This document shows positions 51,398 to 60,238 of a stretch of 64,000 nt of DNA, in pieces. The position numbers were made by a program, and so were the translations under genes. This stretch comes from Paulinella micropora. Its lineage: Eukaryota > Cercozoa > Imbricatea > Euglyphida > Paulinellidae. Where the stretch lies: the NCBI GenBank assembly GCA_019918135.1, contig WBZZ01005715.1:1-64000 (forward strand), written 5' to 3'. Numbering within the stretch: position 1 is the first letter of the stretch; every line of letters starts with the position of its first letter. The notes under the pieces are model-generated. The model made no database searches. It was not told the DNA's origin and saw nothing but the letters and a program-made list of their open reading frames with translations.

Positions 51398-52208
51398 GCA
51401 GTGGACACGCTTGCTAGCTTTGACACCCAGTTCTGTTTTTTTTTCATTAAAGGAAAACTTACTGTTAAAAAAAACACTTGCTTCCCTTGAGACATCTGCC
51501 ACGGGTCTGGCTCCCTGGCTCCCGGGGGAAAGGTAACTTTTTGCACCCTCCCCAAAAGTTGTGGATGAACTTCCCGTCTTCACGTCTCATAGCCACATTT
51601 TAGGGCGGAAATTCACGGAGAGTAGGAAATTTACCGCAAAAACGAAAAAAAATCCCTTTCAGTTTCCCTTGGAGTTTGAGACATCTGCCACGGGTCCGGC
51701 CGCCGCCCAACCCCCCGGGGGGGGATTTTCCTGGATTTTTAAAAATAGATTTCAAAAAATATCAGTTTTTGTCTCAAACTCTATTAATTTGTCTCAAAAG
51801 GGAGATTGAAAAAGGGGGTGAGGGGGTGGCCCCATTCGCCGCTCGCCTCCTCTTTCACAGGCTGTCTCAACCCTGTCTCAAGGCGCCGGCCTTGCCTGTG
51901 CGATCTTTGGCCTTTTTTAGGGGTTGTCTGAGACGTATGAGACACTTTTTTTAATTTTTCAAAAAAATTAAAAAAAAAACAGAAGAGGAGGGAGGGGAGG
52001 GGGTGGGGGGTTTTCCGGATCGTGGCAGATGTCTCAAGAAAAAATACACAGGGAGAGGGGAGAGGGGGGGGGGGGCTTTCCGACAGGGTGGGGGGCCGGG
52101 GGGAGGGAAGGGAAGTGGGGGGGGGGGGGGTGGCTTTTTCCGACAGGCGGCGCTGGCCGAGCAGTAAAAATAATTAAACTTTTTTCCTCTGGTTCTGTTA
52201 AATACGAA
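51398..52208. repeat. Repeat and homopolymer region before the fibre cluster
   Basis: Contains two more TTGAGACATCTGCCACGG copies (51486 and 51676) and one inverted copy (about 52023-52037). It also contains a GTTGTGGATGAACTTCCC block near 51556, several TTTGTCTCAAA-type words, and G-runs near 52067 and 52118. An AT-rich AATAATTAAACTTTTTT tract near 52169 leads into the next gene and looks like its promoter. Confidence 0.65.
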
Positions 52209-52427
52209 ATGTTAGCTGTCTGTCCTACCTGTGGTGCTTGCTTCTTTGAAGGCCAGCTTTACTGGACGGGGACCGGGAAAAGAGGCGATCCCAAGGATCT
52301 TGCATCGCTCGTCTGTAGACCCTATGGCGACGGCGCCTGCATCAACCCCGCGCGAGACGTCCCCGGCGGAGACACCTGGGCGGAGCGGATGCGCTTCGTG
52401 GACAATTTCCTGGACGAGATGTTGTAA
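52209..52427 (+). CDS. Small zinc-binding viral protein
   Basis: 72 residues from ATG 52209, chosen because it follows the AT-rich promoter-like tract; the frame is open further upstream but only as homopolymer-coded sequence. Pattern: LAVCPTCGACFFEGQLYW, DLASLVCRPYGDGACINP, GGDTWAERMRFVDNFLDEML. A CxxC pair, a later C...C-x-NP and a GDTWxxR end match a small protein family I associate with giant viruses and PLVs. Function unknown. It sits immediately upstream of the fibre genes. Confidence 0.6.
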   Translation: MLAVCPTCGACFFEGQLYWTGTGKRGDPKDLASLVCRPYGDGACINPARDVPGGDTWAERMRFVDNFLDEML

Positions 52428-52470
52428 TAATTAAAAAACTTTTTCTCGTAGTCTACTAAACTAGCAAGGA
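52428..52470 (+). promoter_or_regulatory. AT-rich viral promoter-like tract before fibre 1
   Basis: TAATAATTAAAAAACTTTTT lies directly between the stop of the small zinc protein and the fibre ATG. The same AATTAAA word precedes several other element C genes. Confidence 0.45.
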
Positions 52471-52894
52471 ATGGAAGTAGCCAGGTCCTACAAGCGCCGT
52501 CGTCTGGACGGTGCGACCGACGACTTTGTGCTACCGGTCGACAGGCAGAGCGGCGACGTCCTTGTTTCGGACGGTGACGGAGGCGTGAGATGGGCAGCGG
52601 GCGGAGTGGCCGCGAACGACGCGGTAGCGCTTAATACTGCTCACAGACTGACTACTTCCGGGAACCCGCACTTGGTTGATCTAGCCGATCTGATCACCTT
52701 GACGCTGGACACCGAAGCCAAAACTAACCAGCCGGCAGGGATGACCTCTAACAGCTCCGCTGGCTTTGTGGCCTCGGCCTCTAGCAATTCCGCCCAGGCC
52801 TACCTGGCTTTTGACAGCGACTTCTCGACCTTGTGGGGCACCACTGCGCCCGACAGCTACAGCGGCAACAACTACACCGCTGGGCTATCACGGT

Positions 52895-52899
52895 GTCCA

Positions 52900-52938
<39 letters not shown>

Positions 52939-53235
52939 CATAATCATAATACTTCCTCTAAGGCATACTGATGCAGCTGATGGCACGATCCGTTTCCGGA
53001 CTTGAGCCTCCATGCCCTTGTTCGAGGTGCTCCATCCCCACCTAGTCTCTCGACTGATTATAGGGGCCACCGATGGAGCTCCTGAGGGCAAGACTACACT
53101 AAGCCGAGGTTATTCCGCAGTCCCAACAGCCTCTTGCAAAACGTTGCCGCATGTGCAAGTGCATACACCAAGCATGGTTGCTAGAACTAACTCAAAACCC
53201 CACCCAGAACAATTTGGTATCCATAATCGAGACGA
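52895..53235 (-). mobile_element. LINE/SINE-like 3' fragment with ATT-repeat tail inside the fibre gene
   Basis: The discoidin domain is interrupted by about 340 bp of unrelated sequence that starts, on the plus strand, with an AAT trinucleotide tract (about 52902-52937). Read on the minus strand this is a non-viral sequence ending in an ATT repeat, typical of non-LTR retroelement 3' tails. It has no coding. I could not identify the family or a clear target-site duplication. Confidence 0.55.
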
Positions 53236-54197
53236 TGGTCGATAATCTCCCTGTGCCTGGCGCGTGGCTCCAGCTTGATCTGGGCCAGCACGCCAAAGTC
53301 GCTGCTTATCACTTCACGTCTGCGGGTGCTATTACCGCGCACAGGGACTGGGTAGTTGCGTATAGCGCGGACGGCAGCCGGTGGTTCACTTGGGACAGCC
53401 AGACGGCCCAGACCTTTGTAGGCGACAGCCTGCGCACGTTCACGCCAGCGGCACCGGCCGACTACGCCAGGTACCTGCGCATAATCTGCACTAAAAACAA
53501 CGGGGCGGGAGTTTGGTACATGCGGAGCCTGGCCTTCGACTACCAGCTGTACAATGCCGGCTGCATCGAGAACACTAGTTATCCGACCAAGGCCTCGCAG
53601 CTGGCGCCCAAGGCGTACGTCGACCACCAGGTGGCAGGGGCGGTGAAGTTCCCGTCAATCATGCCTACCCAAAACGACTGCATCGTGACCATGGACCCAG
53701 ACTGCTCGATCTTTGCGGTCAAAGACAGGACGCTCAAGCAGCCGTCTCTGGCTCCTAGCGGTAATGGCGCGATCGTGCTCATGGACACCGACTTTACGGT
53801 CACGACGATTTCGGACACCCTCGCGAGGCTGCCTAACCCCTTGCCCGCCTCGACCGCGCAGCTGGTGACGGTCGATCCGGACGGTGTGCTAGACCTGAGC
53901 AGCCAATTAAGCTCGTCGACGCTCACGCTGACAGGGGCTGGCGGCAACAGCACTCTTTCGGCTCCTTCCAGTGGTTCTTGTGCACTCAAGCTGCCGGCCT
54001 CGCTTCCTGCAAGTACGAAGCTGTTGGCGGCCGGAGCGGACGGGGCCATGAGCTACGCGGAGGGCGACTTCTTGCCCATGCCCGTCACTAGCGGCATACT
54101 GGTGAAGGAAACGGGCGTGATCAACACCAAGACGATAGAGGATCTCTTCCGACAGGCTAGCGGCGCGCTCGCTGTAGGCTACCTGGCCGGCGGGGAC

Positions 54198-54480
54198 ATG
54201 AAGCAAGGGGCAGCCAGCATAGCGATAGGCGATTATACTGGGATGGTTACGCAAGGCTCGGGCGCTGTCGCAGTGGGAGATACTACCGGAAACGAGAATC
54301 AAGGCGACAACGCCGTGGCGATAGGCGCGACGGCGGGCAATACCAACCAAGGGGCGCGATCCGTGGCGATAGGATATTATGCGGGCACCACAAACCAAGG
54401 AGCGCGGTCCGTAGCTATCGGGTCACATGCGGGCGCCGTGTTGGGGGCGGACAGCATTGCGATTGGCGGGTGTGATAACG
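54198..54480 (+). repeat. YadA-head-type repeats
   Basis: Six or so 15-17-residue repeats of the form SVAIGYYAGTTNQGA, including SIAIGDYTG and AVAIGATAG. They form the left-handed beta-roll of trimeric adhesin heads in bacteria and are also known from large-virus fibres. Confidence 0.8.
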
Positions 54481-55449
54481 CCCTATCGGTACCTGCAACA
54501 AACGCGATCGTGCTGAACGCGAGCGGTGCGGACATGAATGTTAGCACAGCTGGTTCGACCACCATCAGGCCGGTGAGGTCGGGCCAAGCGAGCGGTTCGA
54601 ACCAGAAGGTGCTGCAGTACAACCCGAGCACGTACGAAATGTCCCAAAGCAGTTTCTCGCTGCCGAGCTCGCTGCCAGGCAGCACGTCGCTGGTGACGCT
54701 CGACTCGGTAGGCCAGCTCGGCACAAGTGGTGCTGGCACGCTGTCGCTCACCGGGGCAGGCGGCACCAGCACACTTTCCGCTCCTGGCACAGGCTCCAGC
54801 GCCATCAAGACTTTCAGTGGTCTGCCGTCCGTGGTATCGCTAGTCACTGTAGATGGCAGCGGCAGCCTGGCACATGCGCAGCCTGTTGGACACAGTCTTT
54901 CTTTTACAGACTCTCCGAGCGGCAGCAGAATGCCTAACGGCATGACATCCTCGAGCTGGACGTCGGGCAGTCAAACGTTTGTCGTGGGCGCTAGTGGCTC
55001 GTTCAGCACGTCCGTCCCTTATAAAGCGTTTGACAGTAACGGCACTGGTACTTTTTGGTGTACACCATTGAGCGTCTACAACACCTCAACTGGTGCCTAC
55101 ACCAGCAACAAGTTCAAGACAGTGGGAGGCTCGAACGTGAATGGGGAGTGGATCCAGCTCGATTTCGGGGCGGAAGTGCGGCTGACCACGTACTACATCA
55201 CCACCTCTGTAACTAGATCGCCTGGTAAGTGGGTGATGGCAGTCAGTGACGACGGGAATACTTGGACCACCTGGCAAGCACAGACAACAAGATACACCTT
55301 CACCGACGCTACAGAAGCTGCTTTTACGCCTCCTGCGCCCGTGATCTGTCGGTATGCGGTGCTGATAGTAACTGAAAATACTGGCGTTAATAACTACTTC
55401 CAGATCAGCGCTGAGTTTCGATTACAGCGGGCTTGCTCTCAGAGTTAAG

Positions 55450-57486
55450 AACCTAGCACTCCCCGCAAACGGGACAGACGGCGCCAACAAGAGCTACGTG
55501 GACTCGCATGCTCACACGTCACCACTGACGATCGGCACATCTACGATCGCGAGCACGGGGACGGTCGCGCTGAGTCTGCCCAGTGCGCTGCCCGCCAGCA
55601 CTTCGCTGACGTCGCTGACCTCTGCGGGGCAGCTGAGTGCTTCTGCGCTAAAGGTGCCAGCCTCTCTGCCAGGCAGCACTTTGCTAGTGACACTCGACTC
55701 CAGCGGCCAGCTCGCGACAGGGGCTGCTAGCTCGTTGTCGCTCAGTGGGGCGGGCGGCACCAGTACGCTTTCCGCTGCAGCCTCTGGCTCTTCCGCTCTC
55801 AAGCTGCCTACCGCCCTGCCGGGAAGCACGTCGATAGTGACACTCGATTCCGGTGGTCAGCTAGCAACAGGGGCTGCTAGCTCGCTATCACTCAGCGGAG
55901 CGGGCGGCACCAGCACGCTTTCCGCTCCGGCCTCTGGCTCTTCCGCGCTCAAGCTGCCTATCACCCTGCCGGGAAGTGCGTCGCTACTGACACTCGATTC
56001 AGGGGGACAGCTCGCCACAGGGGCTGCTAGCTCGTTGTCACTCAGTGGGGCGGGAGGCACCAGCACGCTTTCCGCTCCAGCTTCTGGCTCCTCTGCACTC
56101 AAGCTACCGACTGCCCTGCCTGGTAGCACTGTGTTAGTGACTCTTGATTCCAGTGGCCAGCTTGCCACCGGGGCGGCCAGCTCGTTGTTGCCAGCCTCCA
56201 CGCCGGCCCAGACTGCCGTTCTGAGCCTGACTTCTGCGGGGCAGATGGTGACACAGAGCACTTCCACCACGGTCGTGACTTCTGGCTCGGTGGCGCTGCC
56301 GACCTGGACTTCCATGTCGGCCTATACGCCTACCACGGACCCTAACTGGGTGCTCAGCCAATCTTCCGCGCAAGTAAGCCAGGAGAGCTGGAGAGTTTTC
56401 GATGGTGTCGCTGCCAATGGCTGGACTAGCCTCGGCAACTACAACTCGGACGGGAGTATCAACACGACCAACAACGCCGTTACCAACGTGGGCGGCAGCA
56501 ACGTGTACGGCGAACACTTTACGCTCCAGCACCAGCGGCGCCGGTACAGGATCACGAGCTTCGCGTTGACCAACGGAGTTACTCTCAGTACCTCAACCAA
56601 AAGCTTCACTTTGGCGGGGTCGGACAATGGCAGTACTTGGACACTGGTCTGGTCCGGTAACTTCTCTTTTACCACGACGTCACAGACCCTGAACTCGAGC
56701 GCGCCCGCTTCGACCGCGTTCTATTACTACCACCGGTTTATTGTCACTTCGGTACATTCGAGTGACGCGTCCGTCGTGGGGACCTTTGCGCCCGTCGTTG
56801 AGTCCGAGGGCGTGTCGGCCACTGCCACGGGCCTCACGGGCGTGGATTCGATCGTGTGCGGCAAAAACACGCTGAAGTTGCCGACCGCGCTGCCCTCCTC
56901 CGGCATGGACCGTGTGCTCCAGCTCAACGACCTCGGCGAGTTCGAGCTGGGCACCTGGGACCGCGGGTACTGGCTGACTGGCGACACGACCATCACTGTT
57001 ACTCATGGAGGTGTACGAAAAGTCCCTGTCGATGGCGTAGTGAGGCTGGCGCCAGTGTATGGCAACATCACCGTAAGCCATGCCAACGGGTTCACGACCT
57101 GGCAGAACACGTCTGGCATGACTAGGAAGTGGTTGATCACTGCTTTGTGCAAGGTTTTTACTTCGGCTGCTGCTACCAACAACCCACCTACTAGTGCCGC
57201 CACTTACGACCTTTGGGTCGAAAAAAATGTGACGAGACCTGGGTCAAGCTCCGATATACAAGGTACAGAATGTAATTTTAGTGCAGGCCTCTCTGCCAGC
57301 GAACTCTACGCGAGCGCAAGATACGCAACGATCAGCCTATCTGGTGTGCTAGAAGTTACGGCAAACCAATATGTATGGTTAGAGACTACCGGTGGAACAC
57401 AAACAAGTGTTAACTGGACCCTTATCATTGGAGGGACGAATATTTGGGAAAGGGGCCACGTGACAATCACTGAGATCCCGGGCTGA
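55450..57486 (+). CDS. Fibre-like attachment protein region 2
   Basis: Begins with ALPANGTDGANKSYVDSHA, a linker common in trimeric fibres. Next come four to five tandem shaft repeats of about 49 residues (55655-56200), then a third discoidin-like domain (about 56320-56750; RVFDGVAANGWTSLGNYN, LAGSDNGSTWTLVWSG). A compact C-terminal head with ITVTHGGVRKVPVDG and YVWLETTGGTQTSVNWTLIIGG follows. I see no ATG at its beginning, so it may be one unit with fibre 1 or a separate gene. The head resembles beta-sandwich tips of tail fibres. Confidence 0.65.
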   Translation, partial: NLALPANGTDGANKSYVDSHAHTSPLTIGTSTIASTGTVALSLPSALPASTSLTSLTSAGQLSASALKVPASLPGSTLLVTLDSSGQLATGAASSLSLSGAGGTSTLSAAASGSSALKLPTALPGSTSIVTLDSGGQLATGAASSLSLSGAGGTSTLSAPASGSSALKLPITLPGSASLLTLDSGGQLATGAASSLSLSGAGGTSTLSAPASGSSALKLPTALPGSTVLVTLDSSGQLATGAASSLLPASTPAQTAVLSLTSAGQMVTQSTSTTVVTSGSVALPTWTSMSAYTPTTDPNWVLSQSSAQVSQESWRVFDGVAANGWTSLGNYNSDGSINTTNNAVTNVGGSNVYGEHFTLQHQRRRYRITSFALTNGVTLSTSTKSFTLAGSDNGSTWTLVWSGNFSFTTTSQTLNSSAPASTAFYYYHRFIVTSVHSSDASVVGTFAPVVESEGVSATATGLTGVDSIVCGKNTLKLPTALPSSGMDRVLQLNDLGEFELGTWDRGYWLTGDTTITVTHGGVRKVPVDGVVRLAPVYGNITVSHANGFTTWQNTSGMTRKWLITALCKVFTSAAATNNPPTSAATYDLWVEKNVTRPGSSSDIQGTECNFSAGLSASELYASARYATISLSGVLEVTANQYVWLETTGGTQTSVNWTLIIGGTNIWERGHVTITEIPG
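55655..56200 (+). repeat. 147-bp tandem repeats encoding the fibre shaft
   Basis: Four to five consecutive units of 49 residues each contain LPGSTSIVTLDSGGQLATG and SLSLSGAGGTSTLSA. Units are highly similar at the DNA level, so they probably expand and contract. Related single units occur in fibre 1 near 53900-54000 and 54680-54820. Confidence 0.85.
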
Positions 57487-57529
57487 TTTTTTTTTTCTTT
57501 CGAGCCTGTATTTTTTAATTAAAAAAGAA
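57487..57529 (+). promoter_or_regulatory. AT-rich tract with TTAATTAA before the coiled-coil gene
   Basis: TTTTTTAATTAAAAAAG lies immediately upstream of ATG 57530. Similar TTTAATTAAA tracts occur near 15930, 31945 and 38116, always at gene ends or starts. Confidence 0.5.
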
Positions 57530-57814
57530 ATGGACGCTTTGCGACAAGCACTAGCCGAGAACGAAAACGAGCTGGCCACGTGCCTAGCCCGCCGCCGGAT
57601 CCTGGCCGTAGAGCGAGAGAAGTTACAGCTGCAGATCGCGCTCTGTGAAAAGGTCTGTGGTTGTAGGGAGACACGCCTGCAGATCAAGCAGTTGATCCAG
57701 CAAGAAGAGGAGGCGGAGGCGGCCGCCGAGTCCGCCGCCCACGCGGCCGTCGAGGCCGAAATGGCACTAGAAGAGACGGTCGTGGACATGCTGCCTGACA
57801 CCATCAATGGCTAG
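57530..57814 (+). CDS. Small coiled-coil protein
   Basis: 94 residues, almost entirely helical: LRQALAENENELATCLARRR, LAVEREKLQLQIALCEK and a Glu/Ala-rich second half. A CGC motif separates the two helical segments. No family is recognised; small coiled-coil proteins are common virion or scaffold components. Its stop overlaps the stop of the convergent R2 gene by three bases. Confidence 0.6.
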   Translation: MDALRQALAENENELATCLARRRILAVEREKLQLQIALCEKVCGCRETRLQIKQLIQQEEEAEAAAESAAHAAVEAEMALEETVVDMLPDTING

Positions 57815-58788
57815 AAGTCCTGGTCTAGGCCCCATTCCGGCTCCTTGGCCGGCGCCCGTGCGTACTCGCTCACTCTCTTTTCGAAAAAGTTGGTCTTGCC
57901 TACCACGCCTAGCTGCTCCATGAAGGGCAAGGGGCACTTGGCCGCCCCATACAGCTTTTCGCTCAGGCCCAAGTTCTGCAACAGGCCGTCAGCCACGAAC
58001 TCGACGTACCGCTCCATCAGCGTGGCGTTCAGGCCTAGCAAGGCCACCGGCAGCGACTCGCTGATGAACCTCCGCTCGACCTCGACGCAGCCCGCCACGA
58101 TCTGGAAAATGCGCGACATCTGCAGCTTGTTCGACACGTGGTGCTTGTACAAGTGGCACGCGAACAGGCCGTGCTGCGTCTCGTCCCGCGCAATAAACTC
58201 GTTGCTGGTGCACAGGCCCTGCAGCAGGCCCGGGTGCTTTTGTTTCAGCCAAAAGATGGAGGCGAAAGAAGAGGCGAACTGGACAAGTTCCACACAAGCG
58301 AACGCCACCAGCCGCTCGGCAAACGAAGACCGGGCCGGGCTGAGCCACTGCAGCGCCCACTTGGCTTTTTGGGCGACGGTCGGGACCTGCGTGATCGCAT
58401 TGAACAACTTGTCTTTTTCTTGCTGGTCGCTGATGATCGTGTCGATCAACAGGCTGTAGGTCCGCGAGTGTTCGGCCTCATTAAAGATCTGGTAAGAATA
58501 AAAAAGTCTCGCTTCACTGAACTGCACTTCGGCCAAAAAATTAGCGGCCAGGTTCTCTTGGATGATGCCGTCGCTCGAGGCGAAAAAGCCCAGCACCATC
58601 TTAATAAAATGCTGCTCGTCCGCACTCAATTTCTTGAAATCTGCCTGTTCCCGGCTCAAATCAAGCTCATCTGCCGTCCAGAACGAGCGCAGGGAAGCTT
58701 CATAGAATGAATACAGGTCCGGACGCCTGATGGGAAAGAGACAAAACCGCGATTCTTCCGGCACGAGCAGTTTTTCTTCAGTGTCCAT
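57811..58788 (-). CDS. Ribonucleotide reductase small subunit (R2)
   Basis: 325 residues from ATG 58788, the normal size. All key features of class Ia R2 are visible: FSEARLFYSYQIFNEAEHSRTYS with iron ligands E and H and the radical-bearing tyrosine context (EHSRTY), FACVELVQFASSFASIFWL, and ARDETQHGLFA with the last E and H ligands. The acidic/aromatic C-terminus (WGLDQDF) is the tail that docks onto R1. It supplies the tyrosyl radical for dNTP synthesis. It looks whole, unlike the R1 partner at 38120-40363. A shared 119-bp AT-rich gap separates it from the divergent gene at 58908. Confidence 0.93.
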   Translation of the reverse strand: MDTEEKLLVPEESRFCLFPIRRPDLYSFYEASLRSFWTADELDLSREQADFKKLSADEQHFIKMVLGFFASSDGIIQENLAANFLAEVQFSEARLFYSYQIFNEAEHSRTYSLLIDTIISDQQEKDKLFNAITQVPTVAQKAKWALQWLSPARSSFAERLVAFACVELVQFASSFASIFWLKQKHPGLLQGLCTSNEFIARDETQHGLFACHLYKHHVSNKLQMSRIFQIVAGCVEVERRFISESLPVALLGLNATLMERYVEFVADGLLQNLGLSEKLYGAAKCPLPFMEQLGVVGKTNFFEKRVSEYARAPAKEPEWGLDQDF

Positions 58789-58907
58789 AATTCGTGCAGC
58801 TGCCGGTTGTCTAGTTTCAGCAAGGCCATTCACTCTCCTTTTAATAGTAAAGGGCAAAGAGGATATATTTTTTTTCTTATAGCGCAAAACAGAAACAAAA
58901 ACTAACT

Positions 58908-59390
58908 ATGTTGCAAAGACGCAAGACCGAACAGCGGCTGATGCCCTCGTCGCCAGAGTCCATCACCGTAACTTCGCACGAGCTCGCACTCGAGCTCAAG
59001 CGGACATACAGCGACTTCAGCTGGCAGTCAGTGCCGCAGCTCATTGTTCACGGGGTCAAGTACCTTGCTCTCTATACTAATCATACTGGCGAGGAGAAGA
59101 AGCAGATCCTCGTGTCTGTGCTCGTGGACTTGTGTCCTGACGACAACGTGGACAAGCTGATCCCGCCAGTAGTCGACGTGATCTGGGAGCTCGTGAAGGC
59201 CGCCCTCGCTACCAACTGCTGTGAGCTGTGTCCCAAGGTCTATCAGCTAAGTAGGCATCGGGATCAAGTGCCTGCCCAGTGTCACGGGCGTGCCGTGGTG
59301 GATCCTGACCGGGTCACCGCTCGTCACCATCTGTGCACGTGCTTTGGCCAGCTTCTCGCGGTCCAGGCGGTGCGCCCACAACACCACTGA
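58908..59390 (+). CDS. Conserved virus-type protein of unknown function
   Basis: 160 residues from ATG 58908. The segment LIVHGVKYLALYTNHTGEEKKQILVSVLVDLC and DKLIPPVVDVIWELVKAAL resembles a small family in giant viruses and PLVs with the pattern GxxKKxxVxxxL...LIPxxIDxII. It is mostly helical and may be membrane-associated. The 3' 144 bases overlap the convergent gene at 59247. The last 25 residues (about) look less natural, so the true end may be earlier or the overlap real. Confidence 0.5.
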   Translation: MLQRRKTEQRLMPSSPESITVTSHELALELKRTYSDFSWQSVPQLIVHGVKYLALYTNHTGEEKKQILVSVLVDLCPDDNVDKLIPPVVDVIWELVKAALATNCCELCPKVYQLSRHRDQVPAQCHGRAVVDPDRVTARHHLCTCFGQLLAVQAVRPQHH

Positions 59391-59909
59391 CGGTATAACT
59401 TGCTCGTTCGAGCGCACTTTCTCCAGGGCCATGGTAATCTTGACCAGCAGCACGTCCGCCGCTAATCTAAAGCGCCTCTTCTTGGCCATCTCGACAGACA
59501 GCTCGTTCTTGACCATTTCAAAGAGGATCTCGCACGAGAAGTGGCGCTCTGCTTTCTGTCCAAAGTTGAAAAAGCTGTTGGTGCCGGAGACGATGGCTAC
59601 TACGATCAGGCAGGTCACGCTGACCCAGTCGTAGCCCGCCCGGCCCGCTTCACATGCCTTAAAACCGAAGTTGCCCACGATAACGGAACAGATCGCCGGC
59701 ACGATCGTAGACAGCAAGCCAAACAACAGAAAACGGTTGTAGTAGTAGTAGCCGGCCGAGTTGTTGAGGCGCGCGTGCAGCGCGCATTCGTCCACCACGC
59801 TGGCAAAATAAGACTCGTGGCGCGAGGACCATTTTTCTTCCTCTCGCTTTACGTCCGAGTCATCCGAGTCGTGCGAGTCCTCCCGCGGTATCACGACTTT
59901 CTCGTCCAT
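59247..59909 (-). CDS. Two-transmembrane SLATT-like protein
   Basis: 220 residues from ATG 59909. A charged N-terminus (EDSHDSDDSDVKREEEKW) is followed by RFLLFGLLSTIVPAICSVIVG and WVSVTCLIVVAIVSGTNSFF, two membrane segments. Then comes a helical soluble part (KAERHFSCEILFEMVKNELS). The Tyr/Phe-rich entry, hairpin membrane pair and helical C-terminus resemble SLATT-type two-TM proteins, known as effectors in bacterial defence and found in some large viruses. A role in virion membrane or host interaction is inferred. It looks whole. Confidence 0.5.
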   Translation of the reverse strand: MDEKVVIPREDSHDSDDSDVKREEEKWSSRHESYFASVVDECALHARLNNSAGYYYYNRFLLFGLLSTIVPAICSVIVGNFGFKACEAGRAGYDWVSVTCLIVVAIVSGTNSFFNFGQKAERHFSCEILFEMVKNELSVEMAKKRRFRLAADVLLVKITMALEKVRSNEQVIPSVVLWAHRLDREKLAKARAQMVTSGDPVRIHHGTPVTLGRHLIPMPT

Positions 59910-59936
59910 CTGTTAAAAGAAAGTTTGCGACAAGAT

Positions 59937-60191
59937 TTAAATTTTCGTCGTCGTCTTCTTTTTCTTTCGCCTGGCCGCTTTTGGCTTCAAGGCCGGCACG
60001 CCGGGGCTGTTCTTCTTCTTCTTGGTCAGGGCCAGCAGGTAGCGCGTGTACTCGACTGGGTCGTGGTGGTGCTGCTCGACTGGGTCCGGCGGCGGTGCTG
60101 CTGCCGCTGCCGCCGGCCGCGGTGCTCGCGGTGCTCGCGGTGGCGCGCCCCTCGCGGCTCTTGCCGACTTTACCCCAGTGCTCCTTACCAT
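59937..60191 (-). CDS. Small basic Ala/Pro/Lys-rich protein
   Basis: 84 residues from ATG 60191. An Ala/Arg/Pro-rich first half (RAARGAPPRAPRAPRPAAA) and a conserved-looking middle (DPVEYTRYLLALTKKKK) lead to a Lys-rich end (KAARRKKKKTTTKI). Composition is that of a virion DNA-condensing protein. No family recognised. Confidence 0.5.
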   Translation of the reverse strand: MVRSTGVKSARAARGAPPRAPRAPRPAAAAAAPPPDPVEQHHHDPVEYTRYLLALTKKKKNSPGVPALKPKAARRKKKKTTTKI

Positions 60192-60238
60192 TGCGATTTC
60201 GTCTTGAAATACATCGCCCACAATATTAAAAAAACTCC

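Larger units (their letters stand above)
52471..55448 (+). pseudogene. Fibre-like attachment protein 1 with discoidin and YadA-head modules
   Basis: Starts at ATG 52471. The N-terminus has LNTAHRLTTSGNPHLVDLADL, as in virus and phage fibre anchors. A discoidin (F5/8 type C) domain spans about 52740-53560 (AYLAFDSDFSTLWGT, GAWLQLDLGQHAKVAAYHF, SADGSRWFTWDSQ) and contains a retroelement-like insertion. A shaft of STLTLTGAGGNSTLSAPSSGS repeats follows. YadA-head repeats (GAVAVGDTTGNENQG, SVAIGYYAG) lie at 54198-54480. A second discoidin domain lies at about 54990-55430 (GEWIQLDFGAEVRLTTYYI). The role is host or glycan binding. It is broken by the insertion. Confidence 0.75.

Noticed and set aside
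52029-52208. N-terminal extension of the small zinc protein
   Set aside because: The extension is coded by G-runs and lies upstream of the AT-rich promoter-like tract. The ATG at 52209 is the better start.
52877-52971. Poly-Asn protein end
   Set aside because: It is simply translation of the AAT microsatellite at the edge of the retroelement-like insertion.
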